From Lysobacter enzymogenes (GTDB lineage: Bacteria > Pseudomonadota > Gammaproteobacteria > Xanthomonadales > Xanthomonadaceae), in the NCBI RefSeq assembly GCF_023617245.1, contig NZ_CP067396.1, positions 4,774,001 through 4,838,000 on the forward strand: a stretch of DNA of 64,000 bases, written 5' to 3'. The notes beneath the pieces were generated by a model. That model saw only the letters and a list, made by a program, of their open reading frames with translations. It did not search any database and was not told the origin of the DNA. Positions 44,010 through 51,752 of this stretch are shown in pieces. A program made the translations under genes and the position numbers. Numbering within the stretch: the first letter of the stretch is position 1; each line of letters starts with the position of its first letter.

Positions 44010-45026
44010 ATGTCCATCGCCCCGCCCCGCCTGCTCGACCCCGGTTTCGATCTCACCCTGCGCCCGATGCGCTACGCGCAGTTCTACGAGATGTACCGCG
44101 ACGCCATCCGCAACACCTGGACCGTCGAGGAAGTGGATTTCTCCCAGGACGTCAACGACCTCAAGCACAAGTTCGGCCCGGCCGAGCGGCATCTGATCGA
44201 GCGCCTGGTCGCGTTCTTCGCCACCGGCGACAGCATCGTCTCCAACAACCTGGTGCTGAACCTGTATCAGCACATCAACGCGCCGGAAGCGCGCATGTAC
44301 CTGTCGCGGCAGCTGTACGAGGAAGCGCTGCACGTGCAGTTCTACCTGACCCTGCTCGACACCTACCTGCCCGACCCGAACGAGCGCGCCAAGGCCTTCG
44401 ACGCGGTCGAGAACATTCCCTCGATCCGGGCCAAGGCCGAGTTCTGCTTCCGCTGGATCGACTCGATCCAGGGCGTGCAGCGGATCGAGACGCGCGAGCA
44501 GCGCCGCCAGTTCCTGCTCAACCTGATCTGCTTCGCCGGCTGCATCGAGGGCCTGTTCTTCTTCGCCGCGTTCGCCTACGTCTATTACCTGCGCTCGCGC
44601 GGCCTGCTCAACGGCCTGGCCTCGGGCACCAACTGGGTGTTCCGCGACGAGAGCTGCCACATGGCGTTCGCGTTCGAGGTCATCCGCACCGCGCGCGAGG
44701 AAGAGCCGGACCTGTTCGACGACGAACTGCGCGCGCAGGTGGTGAAGATGTTCGAGGAAGCGGTGGACTGCGAATACCTGTTCGCCCAGGACGTGCTGTC
44801 CGGCGGCGTGGTCGGCCTGTCGCTGAAGGACATGCGCCAGTACCTGGAGTACTGCGCCGACCAGCGCATGGTCCAGCTCGGCATGCCCAAGCACTTCGGC
44901 GCGACCAACCCGTTTGCGTTCATGGACCTGCAAGACGTGCAGGAAGTGACCAACTTCTTCGAACGCCGGGTGTCGGCGTATCAGGTCGGCGTGCAGGGCG
45001 AAGTGGCGTTCGACGAAGCCTTTTGA
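44010..45026 (+). CDS. nrdB: Class Ia ribonucleotide reductase small subunit
   Basis: Radical-generating beta subunit. 338 residues. Di-iron ligands are all present: D74, E105 and H108 in YEEALHVQF, E180 in GCIEGLFF, E214 and H217 in RDESCHMAF. The tyrosyl-radical position equivalent to E. coli Y122 is Y112, four residues after H108. AAGGA precedes the ATG at 44010. Same operon as nrdA, hence also under the cobalamin riboswitch. A GAGTGAG-type hairpin follows the stop. Confidence 0.96.
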   Translation: MSIAPPRLLDPGFDLTLRPMRYAQFYEMYRDAIRNTWTVEEVDFSQDVNDLKHKFGPAERHLIERLVAFFATGDSIVSNNLVLNLYQHINAPEARMYLSRQLYEEALHVQFYLTLLDTYLPDPNERAKAFDAVENIPSIRAKAEFCFRWIDSIQGVQRIETREQRRQFLLNLICFAGCIEGLFFFAAFAYVYYLRSRGLLNGLASGTNWVFRDESCHMAFAFEVIRTAREEEPDLFDDELRAQVVKMFEEAVDCEYLFAQDVLSGGVVGLSLKDMRQYLEYCADQRMVQLGMPKHFGATNPFAFMDLQDVQEVTNFFERRVSAYQVGVQGEVAFDEAF

Positions 45027-45030
45027 AGCA

Positions 45031-45133
45031 GGAGTGAGCGTAGAGGAGCGAGAAGTGAGCGCAGGCCCGCTTCGCCCTCTGCGCTCGCTCGTTTCCCATG
45101 CTCATTCCTCACTCCTCTTCGCTCGCTTCTCGC
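45031..45133. repeat. GAGTGAG hairpin element after nrdB
   Basis: Left arm about 45033-45062 (AGTGAGCGTAGAGGAGCGAG...) pairs with right arm about 45100-45127 with a few wobbles. The same purine-rich stem sequence builds the extra arms of both cobalamin riboswitches in this window. It may terminate the nrdAB transcript. The 3' side abuts the thioesterase start at 45137. Confidence 0.7.
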
Positions 45134-45136
45134 CCC

Positions 45137-45517
45137 ATGACCGAAGCCCGCATGACCGAGATCGTCTTCCCCGACCACACCAACCACCTGGGCACGCTGT
45201 TCGGCGGCCAGGCGCTGGCATGGATGGACAAGGCCGCCTTCATCGCCGCCTCGCGCTACGCGCGCCGCACCGTGGTCACCGCGCGCTCGGAGCAGATCGA
45301 CTTCCACCTGCCGGTGCCCAAGGGCGCGCTGGTCGAGCTGATCGCGCGCGTGGTCGAAACCGGCCGCACCTCGATGCAGGTCGAAGTCGAGATGATCCGC
45401 GAGGACCTGCTGACCGGCGAATCGCAGCTGGCCACGCGCGGGCGCTTCACCATGATCGCGCTCGACGTCGAGGGCAAGCCGACCGCGGTGCCACCGCTGC
45501 CGGCCGCGCAGGCGTAG
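45137..45517 (+). CDS. Acyl-CoA thioesterase (hotdog fold)
   Basis: 126 residues of the YciA/acyl-CoA hydrolase group, which releases free CoA from acyl-CoAs in the cytoplasm. VFPDHTNHLGTLFGGQALAW near 10-29 carries the catalytic Asn/Asp helix start, and RSEQIDFHLPVPKGALVELI near 50-69 is the hotdog strand. The ATG at 45137 is preferred over the internal Met six codons later. No partner neighbours. Confidence 0.9.
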   Translation: MTEARMTEIVFPDHTNHLGTLFGGQALAWMDKAAFIAASRYARRTVVTARSEQIDFHLPVPKGALVELIARVVETGRTSMQVEVEMIREDLLTGESQLATRGRFTMIALDVEGKPTAVPPLPAAQA

Positions 45518-45627
45518 CCGACGCCGCAACACAACGATCCGGCGCGCCGCCGCGCCGGCGCAAGCTGCGGATATTCCTCGGCGCGCGCGGTTTCTAAAGT
45601 CATCGCACTTCCACCACGGATACCGCG

Positions 45628-46674
45628 ATGCAACTGGACCACTACCGCACCCTCGGCCGCTCCGGCCTGCGCATCAGCCCGATCTGCCTGGGCACCATGA
45701 CCTTCGGCGACGACTGGGGCTGGGGCAGCGACGAGAACGAAGCGCGGCGCGTGTTCGACGCCTATCTCGAACGCGGCGGCAACTATGTCGACACCGCGAA
45801 TTTCTACACCGGCGGCAGTTCGGAAACCCTGCTCGGCCGCTTCGCCCAGGGCCGCCGCGACCGCCTGGTGATCGCCACCAAATTCTCGCTGTGCACCGAC
45901 CCGGGCGATCCCAACGCCGGCGGCAACCACCGCAAGAACCTGCGCCGATCGGTCGAGGCCAGCCTGCGCCGGCTCGGCACCGACTATCTCGATCTGCTCT
46001 ACCTGCATGCCTGGGACGCGACCACGCCGGTCGAGGAAGTCATGCGCGGTTTCGACGACCTCGTCCGCGCGGGCAAGCTGCTCTACGCCGGCGTCTCCGA
46101 CCTGCCGGCGTGGCAGGCCGCGCGCATGCAGACCCTGGCCGAACTGCGCGGCTGGTCGCCGCTGGTGGCGCTGCAGACCGAATACAGCCTGGCCCAGCGC
46201 GACAGCGAGCGCGAACTGCTGCCGATGGCGCGCGAACTCGGCCTCGGCGTGAGCGCGTGGTCGCCGCTGGCCTCCGGCGTGCTGACCGGCAAGTATTCGC
46301 GCGCCGACCTCGACCCGGCCACCGCGCAGGGCCGGCGCGCGGTCGCGATCGGCAACGGCGCGCTGACCGGACGCGCGCTCGACATCGCCGAAGTCGTGGT
46401 CGACATCGCGCGCGAGCTTGAGCGCCCGCCGGCGCAGGTCGCACTGGCGTGGACCTTGCAGCGGCCCGGCGCGATCGTGCCGGTGATCGGCGCGCGGACG
46501 CAAGCGCAGCTGTTGCAGAACCTCGGCGCGCTGGAAGTCGAACTCGGCGCGGCGCAGATCGAGCGTTTGGAACGGGCCAGCGCCGTCGCGCTCGGCTTCC
46601 CGCACGATTTCCTCGCGTTGCCCGGCATCGTCGGCGCGATGTTCGGCGGCGCGCAGGTGCGACGCGATTGGTGA
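45628..46674 (+). CDS. Aldo/keto reductase
   Basis: NADPH-dependent oxidoreductase of 348 residues with the full (beta/alpha)8 signature. RTLGRSGLRISPICLGTMTF at the start, GGNYVDTANFYTGGSSETLL with the catalytic Asp/Tyr pair near residues 50-64, VIATKFSL with Lys, RRLGTDYLDLLYLHAWD, and the NADPH end motif PGAIVPVIGARTQAQLLQNL. Substrate unknown. It follows the thioesterase by 110 bp with a CACTTCCACCACGG-type leader but no clear promoter. Confidence 0.93.
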   Translation: MQLDHYRTLGRSGLRISPICLGTMTFGDDWGWGSDENEARRVFDAYLERGGNYVDTANFYTGGSSETLLGRFAQGRRDRLVIATKFSLCTDPGDPNAGGNHRKNLRRSVEASLRRLGTDYLDLLYLHAWDATTPVEEVMRGFDDLVRAGKLLYAGVSDLPAWQAARMQTLAELRGWSPLVALQTEYSLAQRDSERELLPMARELGLGVSAWSPLASGVLTGKYSRADLDPATAQGRRAVAIGNGALTGRALDIAEVVVDIARELERPPAQVALAWTLQRPGAIVPVIGARTQAQLLQNLGALEVELGAAQIERLERASAVALGFPHDFLALPGIVGAMFGGAQVRRDW

Positions 46675-47061
46675 GGCGCCGGGTAAAGACGGACTTCGAA
46701 GCAGAAGGGCGCGGCGACTGAGGGCCGCGCTTTCCGATACGCCACGTCCCCAACTCCGCCATTCCGGTTGCGGGCCGCGCTTTCCACCACAACGCGCTCC
46801 CCCACCCCGTCATTCCGGCGAAAGCCGGAACCCACCTTGATTTTGCCGTTCCGCTTTTCCGACCGTCGCAAGAGCAACGGCAAAATGGGTTCCGGCTTTC
46901 GCCGGAATGACGGGGCGATGAAGCGGGGCGAATGGGAGGCGAAGCGAAGCCGCGGAACAGACGCGCGGCGCGAACGCCACCGCGAAATGAAACGTCGAAA
47001 CGAAACGGGGAACGACGGCAGAGAATCCGCGCGGCAGCGTCACCGCGCGCCGACGACGCGC
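46675..47061. repeat. Family C inverted pair
   Basis: Facing family C copies at 46808-46838 and 46886-46912 can pair over about 25 bases; the loop text CTTGATTTTGCCGTT/AACGGCAAAATG extends the stem. The rest of the gap has no gene. Confidence 0.8.
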
Positions 47062-48231
47062 CTACTTCGCCGCCTTGTCGGCCTTGGCGGGCGGCTCGTT
47101 CTTGCCCGCCGCGCCGGCCGGCTTGCCGTCGGCGGGCTCGGCCGCGCCCTCGCCCGCCGCGGCCTCGTCCAGCAACGGCGGCGGCAGGTCGCGCGCGTAC
47201 AGGTCGGCCGGGCTCTCGCCCGGGCAGGCCTTGTCCGGGAAGCCGAACTGGGCCTGCAACTGCTCGGCGCATTCGGGCATCGACTCGAAGCTCTTGCCGG
47301 TGCCCATGCACTGCGCGTCGAACGCGCGGCGGAAGGACTCGCGGCGGCGGACGAAGTCGTCGCCGCACTTGCGCGCCAGGCGGATCCGGTCGAGGTCGTC
47401 CTGGGCGGCGTTGGTGCCGTCCAGGCCGTATTGCTTGAGTTCGTCCGGGGTCAGGATGCGCAGGTCGCGGTTGGCCACGGTCATCATCAGGTCCGAGACC
47501 GCGGTGGCCACGCCGTTGCGCTCTAGGTAATCGCGCACCTGCTGGTTGATCGCGCGCAGTTCGCGGCTGAGCTCGGCGCGCGAGGTGGCGGTGGAGCGGT
47601 CGCGCATCAGCCGGTGGATGCCGACCTTGCCCTCGATCGAGCGGGTGTCGCCGGCCGCCAGCACCAGCACGCAGGCGCTGTGGCAGACCGAGTTCTCGCG
47701 CACCCAGATCGCCCAGCCCGATTCGGCGATGGAGTCGCCGGCGCGCAGCGCTTCCTCGACGTGGCCGCCGCTGGAGTCGATGTCGAGGATCCGGGTCGGG
47801 ATCTCCATGCGCGCGGCCATCGCCGCGACCCGCTGGGTCAGCGCGGTGAAGCCTGCGCCGATCTTGCCCTGGTAGCGCACTCGCACCACTCCGCGCTGCT
47901 GGCACGGCGACATCGCGTCGACCAGGCTGAAGAAGTCCAGCGATTCCAGGGTGTCGCCGTCGCCGAAGCGCGGGTAGTCGTATTCGCAGCTGATCCGGGC
48001 GCTGCCGCCGTCGAGCTTGGCCGGCGGCCAGTAGGTGCCCTTGAGGATGTCCTCTTCGCTGACCGCCGCCGGCGCCGGCTTGGGCGTCTCGTTCTGGCTG
48101 CCCAGGGTCACCGCCGCGGCCGGCGGCGCCTGCGGGTCCCGGCCGCAAGCGGCCAGCGCCAGCGCGCACAGCGCCGCGAACGCGGCGGCCAGGAGCCTGC
48201 GGGAAAGGAACGGGGAGCGTTGCGGAACCAT
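47062..48231 (-). CDS. Periplasmic lipoprotein with ClpP/crotonase-like fold
   Basis: 389 residues from ATG 48231. The signal sequence ends in a lipobox-like ALALAACGRD (Cys near 28). Residues 75-240 look like a ClpP-type serine-protease fold: RILDIDSSGGHVEEALRAGD, SVCHSACVLVLAAGDTRSIE with a Ser in the position of the nucleophile, and GKVGIHRL with a candidate His. The tail from 340 is low-complexity Lys/Ala/Glu. I do not know the substrate; it could be a quality-control protease or an inactive scaffold. Not co-directional with its neighbours. Confidence 0.68.
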   Translation of the reverse strand: MVPQRSPFLSRRLLAAAFAALCALALAACGRDPQAPPAAAVTLGSQNETPKPAPAAVSEEDILKGTYWPPAKLDGGSARISCEYDYPRFGDGDTLESLDFFSLVDAMSPCQQRGVVRVRYQGKIGAGFTALTQRVAAMAARMEIPTRILDIDSSGGHVEEALRAGDSIAESGWAIWVRENSVCHSACVLVLAAGDTRSIEGKVGIHRLMRDRSTATSRAELSRELRAINQQVRDYLERNGVATAVSDLMMTVANRDLRILTPDELKQYGLDGTNAAQDDLDRIRLARKCGDDFVRRRESFRRAFDAQCMGTGKSFESMPECAEQLQAQFGFPDKACPGESPADLYARDLPPPLLDEAAAGEGAAEPADGKPAGAAGKNEPPAKADKAAK

Positions 48232-48462
48232 GTGTCGAGCCACCGGAGTCGGAATCGCGCGGGACCGTCCTGGCCCGCGCCGCGCGCTGCGCCTGCAAAC
48301 GTTAGCGGCAGGCTCGTTCAAGCTCAACGAGCACGACGCGCGTGGGCGGGCCGGGCTTCATGTTGACGCGGGGCGGATGAACCCGGGGCGAGGACGGACC
48401 GCTCGCGCGCGCAACCGACAGGTGCGGCAAAAGCGGCGGGAGCGCGGCGATCGGAGCGCGAA

Positions 48463-48566
48463 GCATCGGGCCTGAAGGCCCTCCCACGACCGCTGGAGCC
48501 TTCGATGTTCCCGCCGCTGCCGCACCACCGCCCCTGACGCTTGGGAGGGCCTTCAGGCCCGATGCC
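48463..48566. repeat. Family B pair, outward orientation
   Basis: Two family B arms facing each other in reversed order, 48463-48487 (GCATCGGGCCTGAAGG...) and 48541-48566 (TTGGGAGGGCCTTCAG...). They pair over about 24 bases with a 53-base loop. They lie in the 907-bp gap between the ClpP-like gene and metE; the downstream part is the metE riboswitch and leader. Confidence 0.75.
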
Positions 48567-48689
48567 TGTCGTCCCGGCCCGACCGATGCCGCAAACCGCC
48601 GCAGTGTCATTTGACTTCGCCGGGCCCGCTGCGTACCTTGGCCGCGTCTCGGTGAACATCGCTTCATACAGATAAAGCGATGGGACACG

Positions 48690-48940
48690 CCGGCCACGGT
48701 TAGCGCCGCGGCCGGCCAGAGGGAATCCGGTGCGAATCCGGAGCTGCCCCGCAGCGGTATGGGAAACGAACGGGCCTTGGCACTGGGCGGTACGCCTGGG
48801 AAGCGGCCTTAGTAGGCGGAGCGAGGGGTGAGCGCAGAGGAGTGAGAAGCGAGCAAACGCCAAAGGGCTTTACTCGCTTCTCACTCCTCTGCGCTCACTC
48901 CTCGCTCAAAGTCCCGAGCCCGAAGACCTGCCGCGACCGG
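48690..48940 (+). promoter_or_regulatory. Cobalamin riboswitch upstream of metE
   Basis: Class I cobalamin riboswitch. Conserved blocks: GGGAATCCGGTGCGAATCCG, GAGCTGCCCCGCAGCGGTAT, GGCACTGGGCGG...CCTGGGAAGCGGCC, and the 3' AGTCCCGAGCCCGAAGACCT with GCCGC. Between the third and fourth blocks sits a 35-bp near-perfect stem (48819-48853 with 48873-48907). The metE ATG is about 200 bases downstream. Expected effect: cobalamin lowers MetE, leaving B12-dependent MetH to make methionine. Outer boundaries are approximate. Confidence 0.92.
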
Positions 48941-49138
48941 AAGGTGCGCCTTCCGTCCGACTCCGGTCCCGCTTCGCCGTCGCATCCGCGCGATGCGCGC
49001 GGCAGGCCGGCTCGCCCGCGGGGGCGGAGGTCGAAGCCAACGGATCGATCCGCAGTCCGGCGCACCCGCGTCCGGGCCGGCGCGGCCGTGGTCTCCTTCG
49101 TTGCCCTGCGTCATGCCCACGCATCGCAGGTATTGATC

Positions 49139-51418
49139 ATGATCAGCGTCACCACCCTCGGCTTCCCGCGCATCGGCGCGCGGCGCGAGCTCAAGCAAGC
49201 CCTGGAATCGTTCTGGAAAGGCGACCGCGACGCGGCCGCGCTGCAGGCCACCGCCGCCGGATTGCGCGAACGCCACTGGCGCCTGGCCGTCGCGGCCGGC
49301 GCCGACAGCGTGCCGTGCAACGATTTCTCGCTCTACGATCACGTCCTCGACACCGCCGTGCTGTTCGACGCCATTCCGGCCTCGCACCGCGCCGCGTTCG
49401 AGGACGATCCGCTCTCCGGCTATTTCGCCCTCGCCCGCGGCCTGCAGGACGGCCGCCGCGACCTGCGCGCGCTGGAAATGACCAAGTGGTTCGACACCAA
49501 CTACCACTACCTGGTCCCGCAGTTCGAACCCGGCCAGCGCTTCTCGCTGCGCGCCGACAAACCGCTGGCCGAACTGGCCCAGGCCCGCGCGCTGGGCCTG
49601 GACGCGCGGCCGGTGCTGCTCGGCCCGGTCACCCTGCTCAAGCTCGGCAAGCGCACGGACGGCGGCGATCCGCGCGAACTGCTCGACGCGCTGCTGCCGG
49701 CCTACGCCGAGCTGCTGGCCACGCTCAAGGCGGCCGGCGCGCAGTGGGTGCAGATCGACGAGCCGGCGCTGGCGCTCGACCTCGACGACGCCGACCGCGC
49801 CGCCTACCGCCGCGCCTTCGACGCGCTCGCCCAGGCCGACTCGCCGCAGCGCCTGCTCGCGACCTACTTCGGCGCGCTCGGCGACAACGCCGCGCTGGCC
49901 GCGCAGTTGCCGGTCGAAGCGCTGCACTTGGATCTGGTGCGCGCGCCGCAACAGCTCGAAGCGGTGCTGCCGCTGCTGCCGGCCGACCGCGCGCTGAGCC
50001 TGGGCGTGGTCGACGGCCGCAACATCTGGCGCGCCGACCTCGACGCCGCGCTGAGCCTGGCCCGCCGCGCCGGCGAACGCGCGCGCTGGCTGGCGCCGTC
50101 GTGCTCGCTGCTGCACGTGCCGACCGACCTGGAGCTGGAACGCAAGCTGCCCGGCCCGCTGAAGCAGTGGATGGCGTACGCGAAGCAGAAGATCGAAGAG
50201 CTGCGCCTGGTCGCCGGCGCGCTGGCCGGCGACGCCGCGGCCGAAGGCGAACTGGCCCAGGCCGCCAGCGCGCGCGCCGCGCGCCTGGCCTCGCCGCTGC
50301 TGCGCAACGCCCAGGTGCGCAAGCGCCTGGCCGCGGTCGAGCCGGCGATGACCCGCCGCGCCAGCGCTTATCCGCAGCGCATCGCGCTGCAGCAGCAACG
50401 GCTGAAGCTGCCGCTGTTCCCGACCACCACCATCGGCTCGTTCCCGCAGACCGCGCAGGTGCGCCAGGCCCGCGCCGAGCACAAGGCCGGGCGCCTGGAC
50501 GATGCCGGCTACCGCTCTTTCCTCGAAAACGAAACCGTGCAGTGCCTGCGCGAGCAGGAAGCGCTCGGCATCGACGTGCTGGTGCACGGCGAGTTCGAGC
50601 GCAACGACATGGTCGAGTACTTCGGCGAACAGCTCGACGGCTTCGCCTTCACCTCGCACGGCTGGGTGCAGAGCTATGGCTCGCGCTGCGTCAAGCCGCC
50701 GGTGCTGTTCGGCGACGTCGCCCGGCCCAGGCCGATGACGGTGGAATGGAGCCGCTTCGCCCAGGACCACGCCGCCAAGCCGGTCAAGGGCATGCTGACC
50801 GGGCCGGTGACGATCCTGCAGTGGTCGTTCGTGCGCGACGACCAGCCGCGCGCCGACAGCTGCCGGCAGATCTCCCTGGCCTTGCGCGAGGAAGTGCTGG
50901 ACCTGGAAGCGGCCGGCATCGCCGCGATCCAGATCGACGAGCCGGCGCTGCGCGAAGGCCTGCCGCTGCGCCGCGCCGACTGGCCGGCGTACCTGGCCTG
51001 GGCCGGCGAAAGCTTCCGCCTCGCCGCCAGCGGCGTCGGCGACGCGACCCAGATCCACACCCACATGTGCTACGCCGAGTTCAACGACATCATCGACGCG
51101 GTCGCCGCGCTCGACGCCGACGTGATCTCGATCGAGACCTCGCGCTCGCGCATGGAGCTGCTCGACGCGTTCGTGCGTTACCGCTACCCCAACGGCATCG
51201 GCCCGGGCGTGTACGACATCCACTCCCCGCGCGTGCCCGACGAAGCGGAGATGCGCGAGCTGCTCGACAAGGCGCTGGACGTGCTGGAACCGGCGCAGCT
51301 GTGGGTCAATCCGGACTGCGGCCTGAAGACCCGCGGCTGGCCGGAAGTGCGCGCGGCGCTGCGGGCGATGGTCAGCGCGGCGCAAGGCCTGCGCGAGGCG
51401 GCGCGGGCGGAGGCCTGA
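49139..51418 (+). CDS. metE: Cobalamin-independent methionine synthase
   Basis: Transfers methyl from 5-methyltetrahydropteroyltriglutamate to homocysteine. 759 residues, full length. N-terminal barrel starts ISVTTLGFPRIGARRELKQA. Linker and catalytic barrel include FPTTTIGSFPQTAQVRQARA, LVHGEFERNDMVEYF, and MLTGPVTILQWSFVRDD. Zinc ligands H642 and C644 (THMCYAEF) and C727 (NPDCGLKTR). The ATG at 49139 gives the expected start. It is controlled by the cobalamin riboswitch upstream. Confidence 0.97.
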   Translation: MISVTTLGFPRIGARRELKQALESFWKGDRDAAALQATAAGLRERHWRLAVAAGADSVPCNDFSLYDHVLDTAVLFDAIPASHRAAFEDDPLSGYFALARGLQDGRRDLRALEMTKWFDTNYHYLVPQFEPGQRFSLRADKPLAELAQARALGLDARPVLLGPVTLLKLGKRTDGGDPRELLDALLPAYAELLATLKAAGAQWVQIDEPALALDLDDADRAAYRRAFDALAQADSPQRLLATYFGALGDNAALAAQLPVEALHLDLVRAPQQLEAVLPLLPADRALSLGVVDGRNIWRADLDAALSLARRAGERARWLAPSCSLLHVPTDLELERKLPGPLKQWMAYAKQKIEELRLVAGALAGDAAAEGELAQAASARAARLASPLLRNAQVRKRLAAVEPAMTRRASAYPQRIALQQQRLKLPLFPTTTIGSFPQTAQVRQARAEHKAGRLDDAGYRSFLENETVQCLREQEALGIDVLVHGEFERNDMVEYFGEQLDGFAFTSHGWVQSYGSRCVKPPVLFGDVARPRPMTVEWSRFAQDHAAKPVKGMLTGPVTILQWSFVRDDQPRADSCRQISLALREEVLDLEAAGIAAIQIDEPALREGLPLRRADWPAYLAWAGESFRLAASGVGDATQIHTHMCYAEFNDIIDAVAALDADVISIETSRSRMELLDAFVRYRYPNGIGPGVYDIHSPRVPDEAEMRELLDKALDVLEPAQLWVNPDCGLKTRGWPEVRAALRAMVSAAQGLREAARAEA

Positions 51419-51752
51419 GCCGGACGGTCCGGCGGATGCGTCGCGCCGCGTGCGCGGCGCGTCCGGCGCGACCGATGCAGCCGACGCGGGCGCTCGCCGA
51501 TGCGCGAACGCCCGTCGTTTGTCCCCTGCGAACCGCGCCGGGCCGGTTTCGGCGCAATCGCATTGTCGCGGTCGCGGCTTGCGCCGCTCCTACAGGGGTT
51601 GCGGCCAGTTCGTTTCCGCCTGTAGGAGCGGCGCAAGCCGCGACCGCGCCAATCCGACCACCGCGAAACCCGCATCGCCGCCGTTTCGCGATACGCACCG
51701 CCTGCGGCCACGCGCCGCGACATCCGCTACCTGCGCTGCGATCCTCGCGCGA
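51419..51752. repeat. Family A inverted pair after metE
   Basis: Copies at 51566-51598 and 51620-51648 face each other with a 21-base loop. A small hairpin GCCGGACGGTCCGGC starts right after the metE stop (about 51420-51434) and may be its terminator. No gene seen. Confidence 0.75.

Noticed and set aside
48881..51385. Minus-strand open frame of about 830 codons over metE
   Set aside because: Antisense to metE and runs into the riboswitch; no motif.
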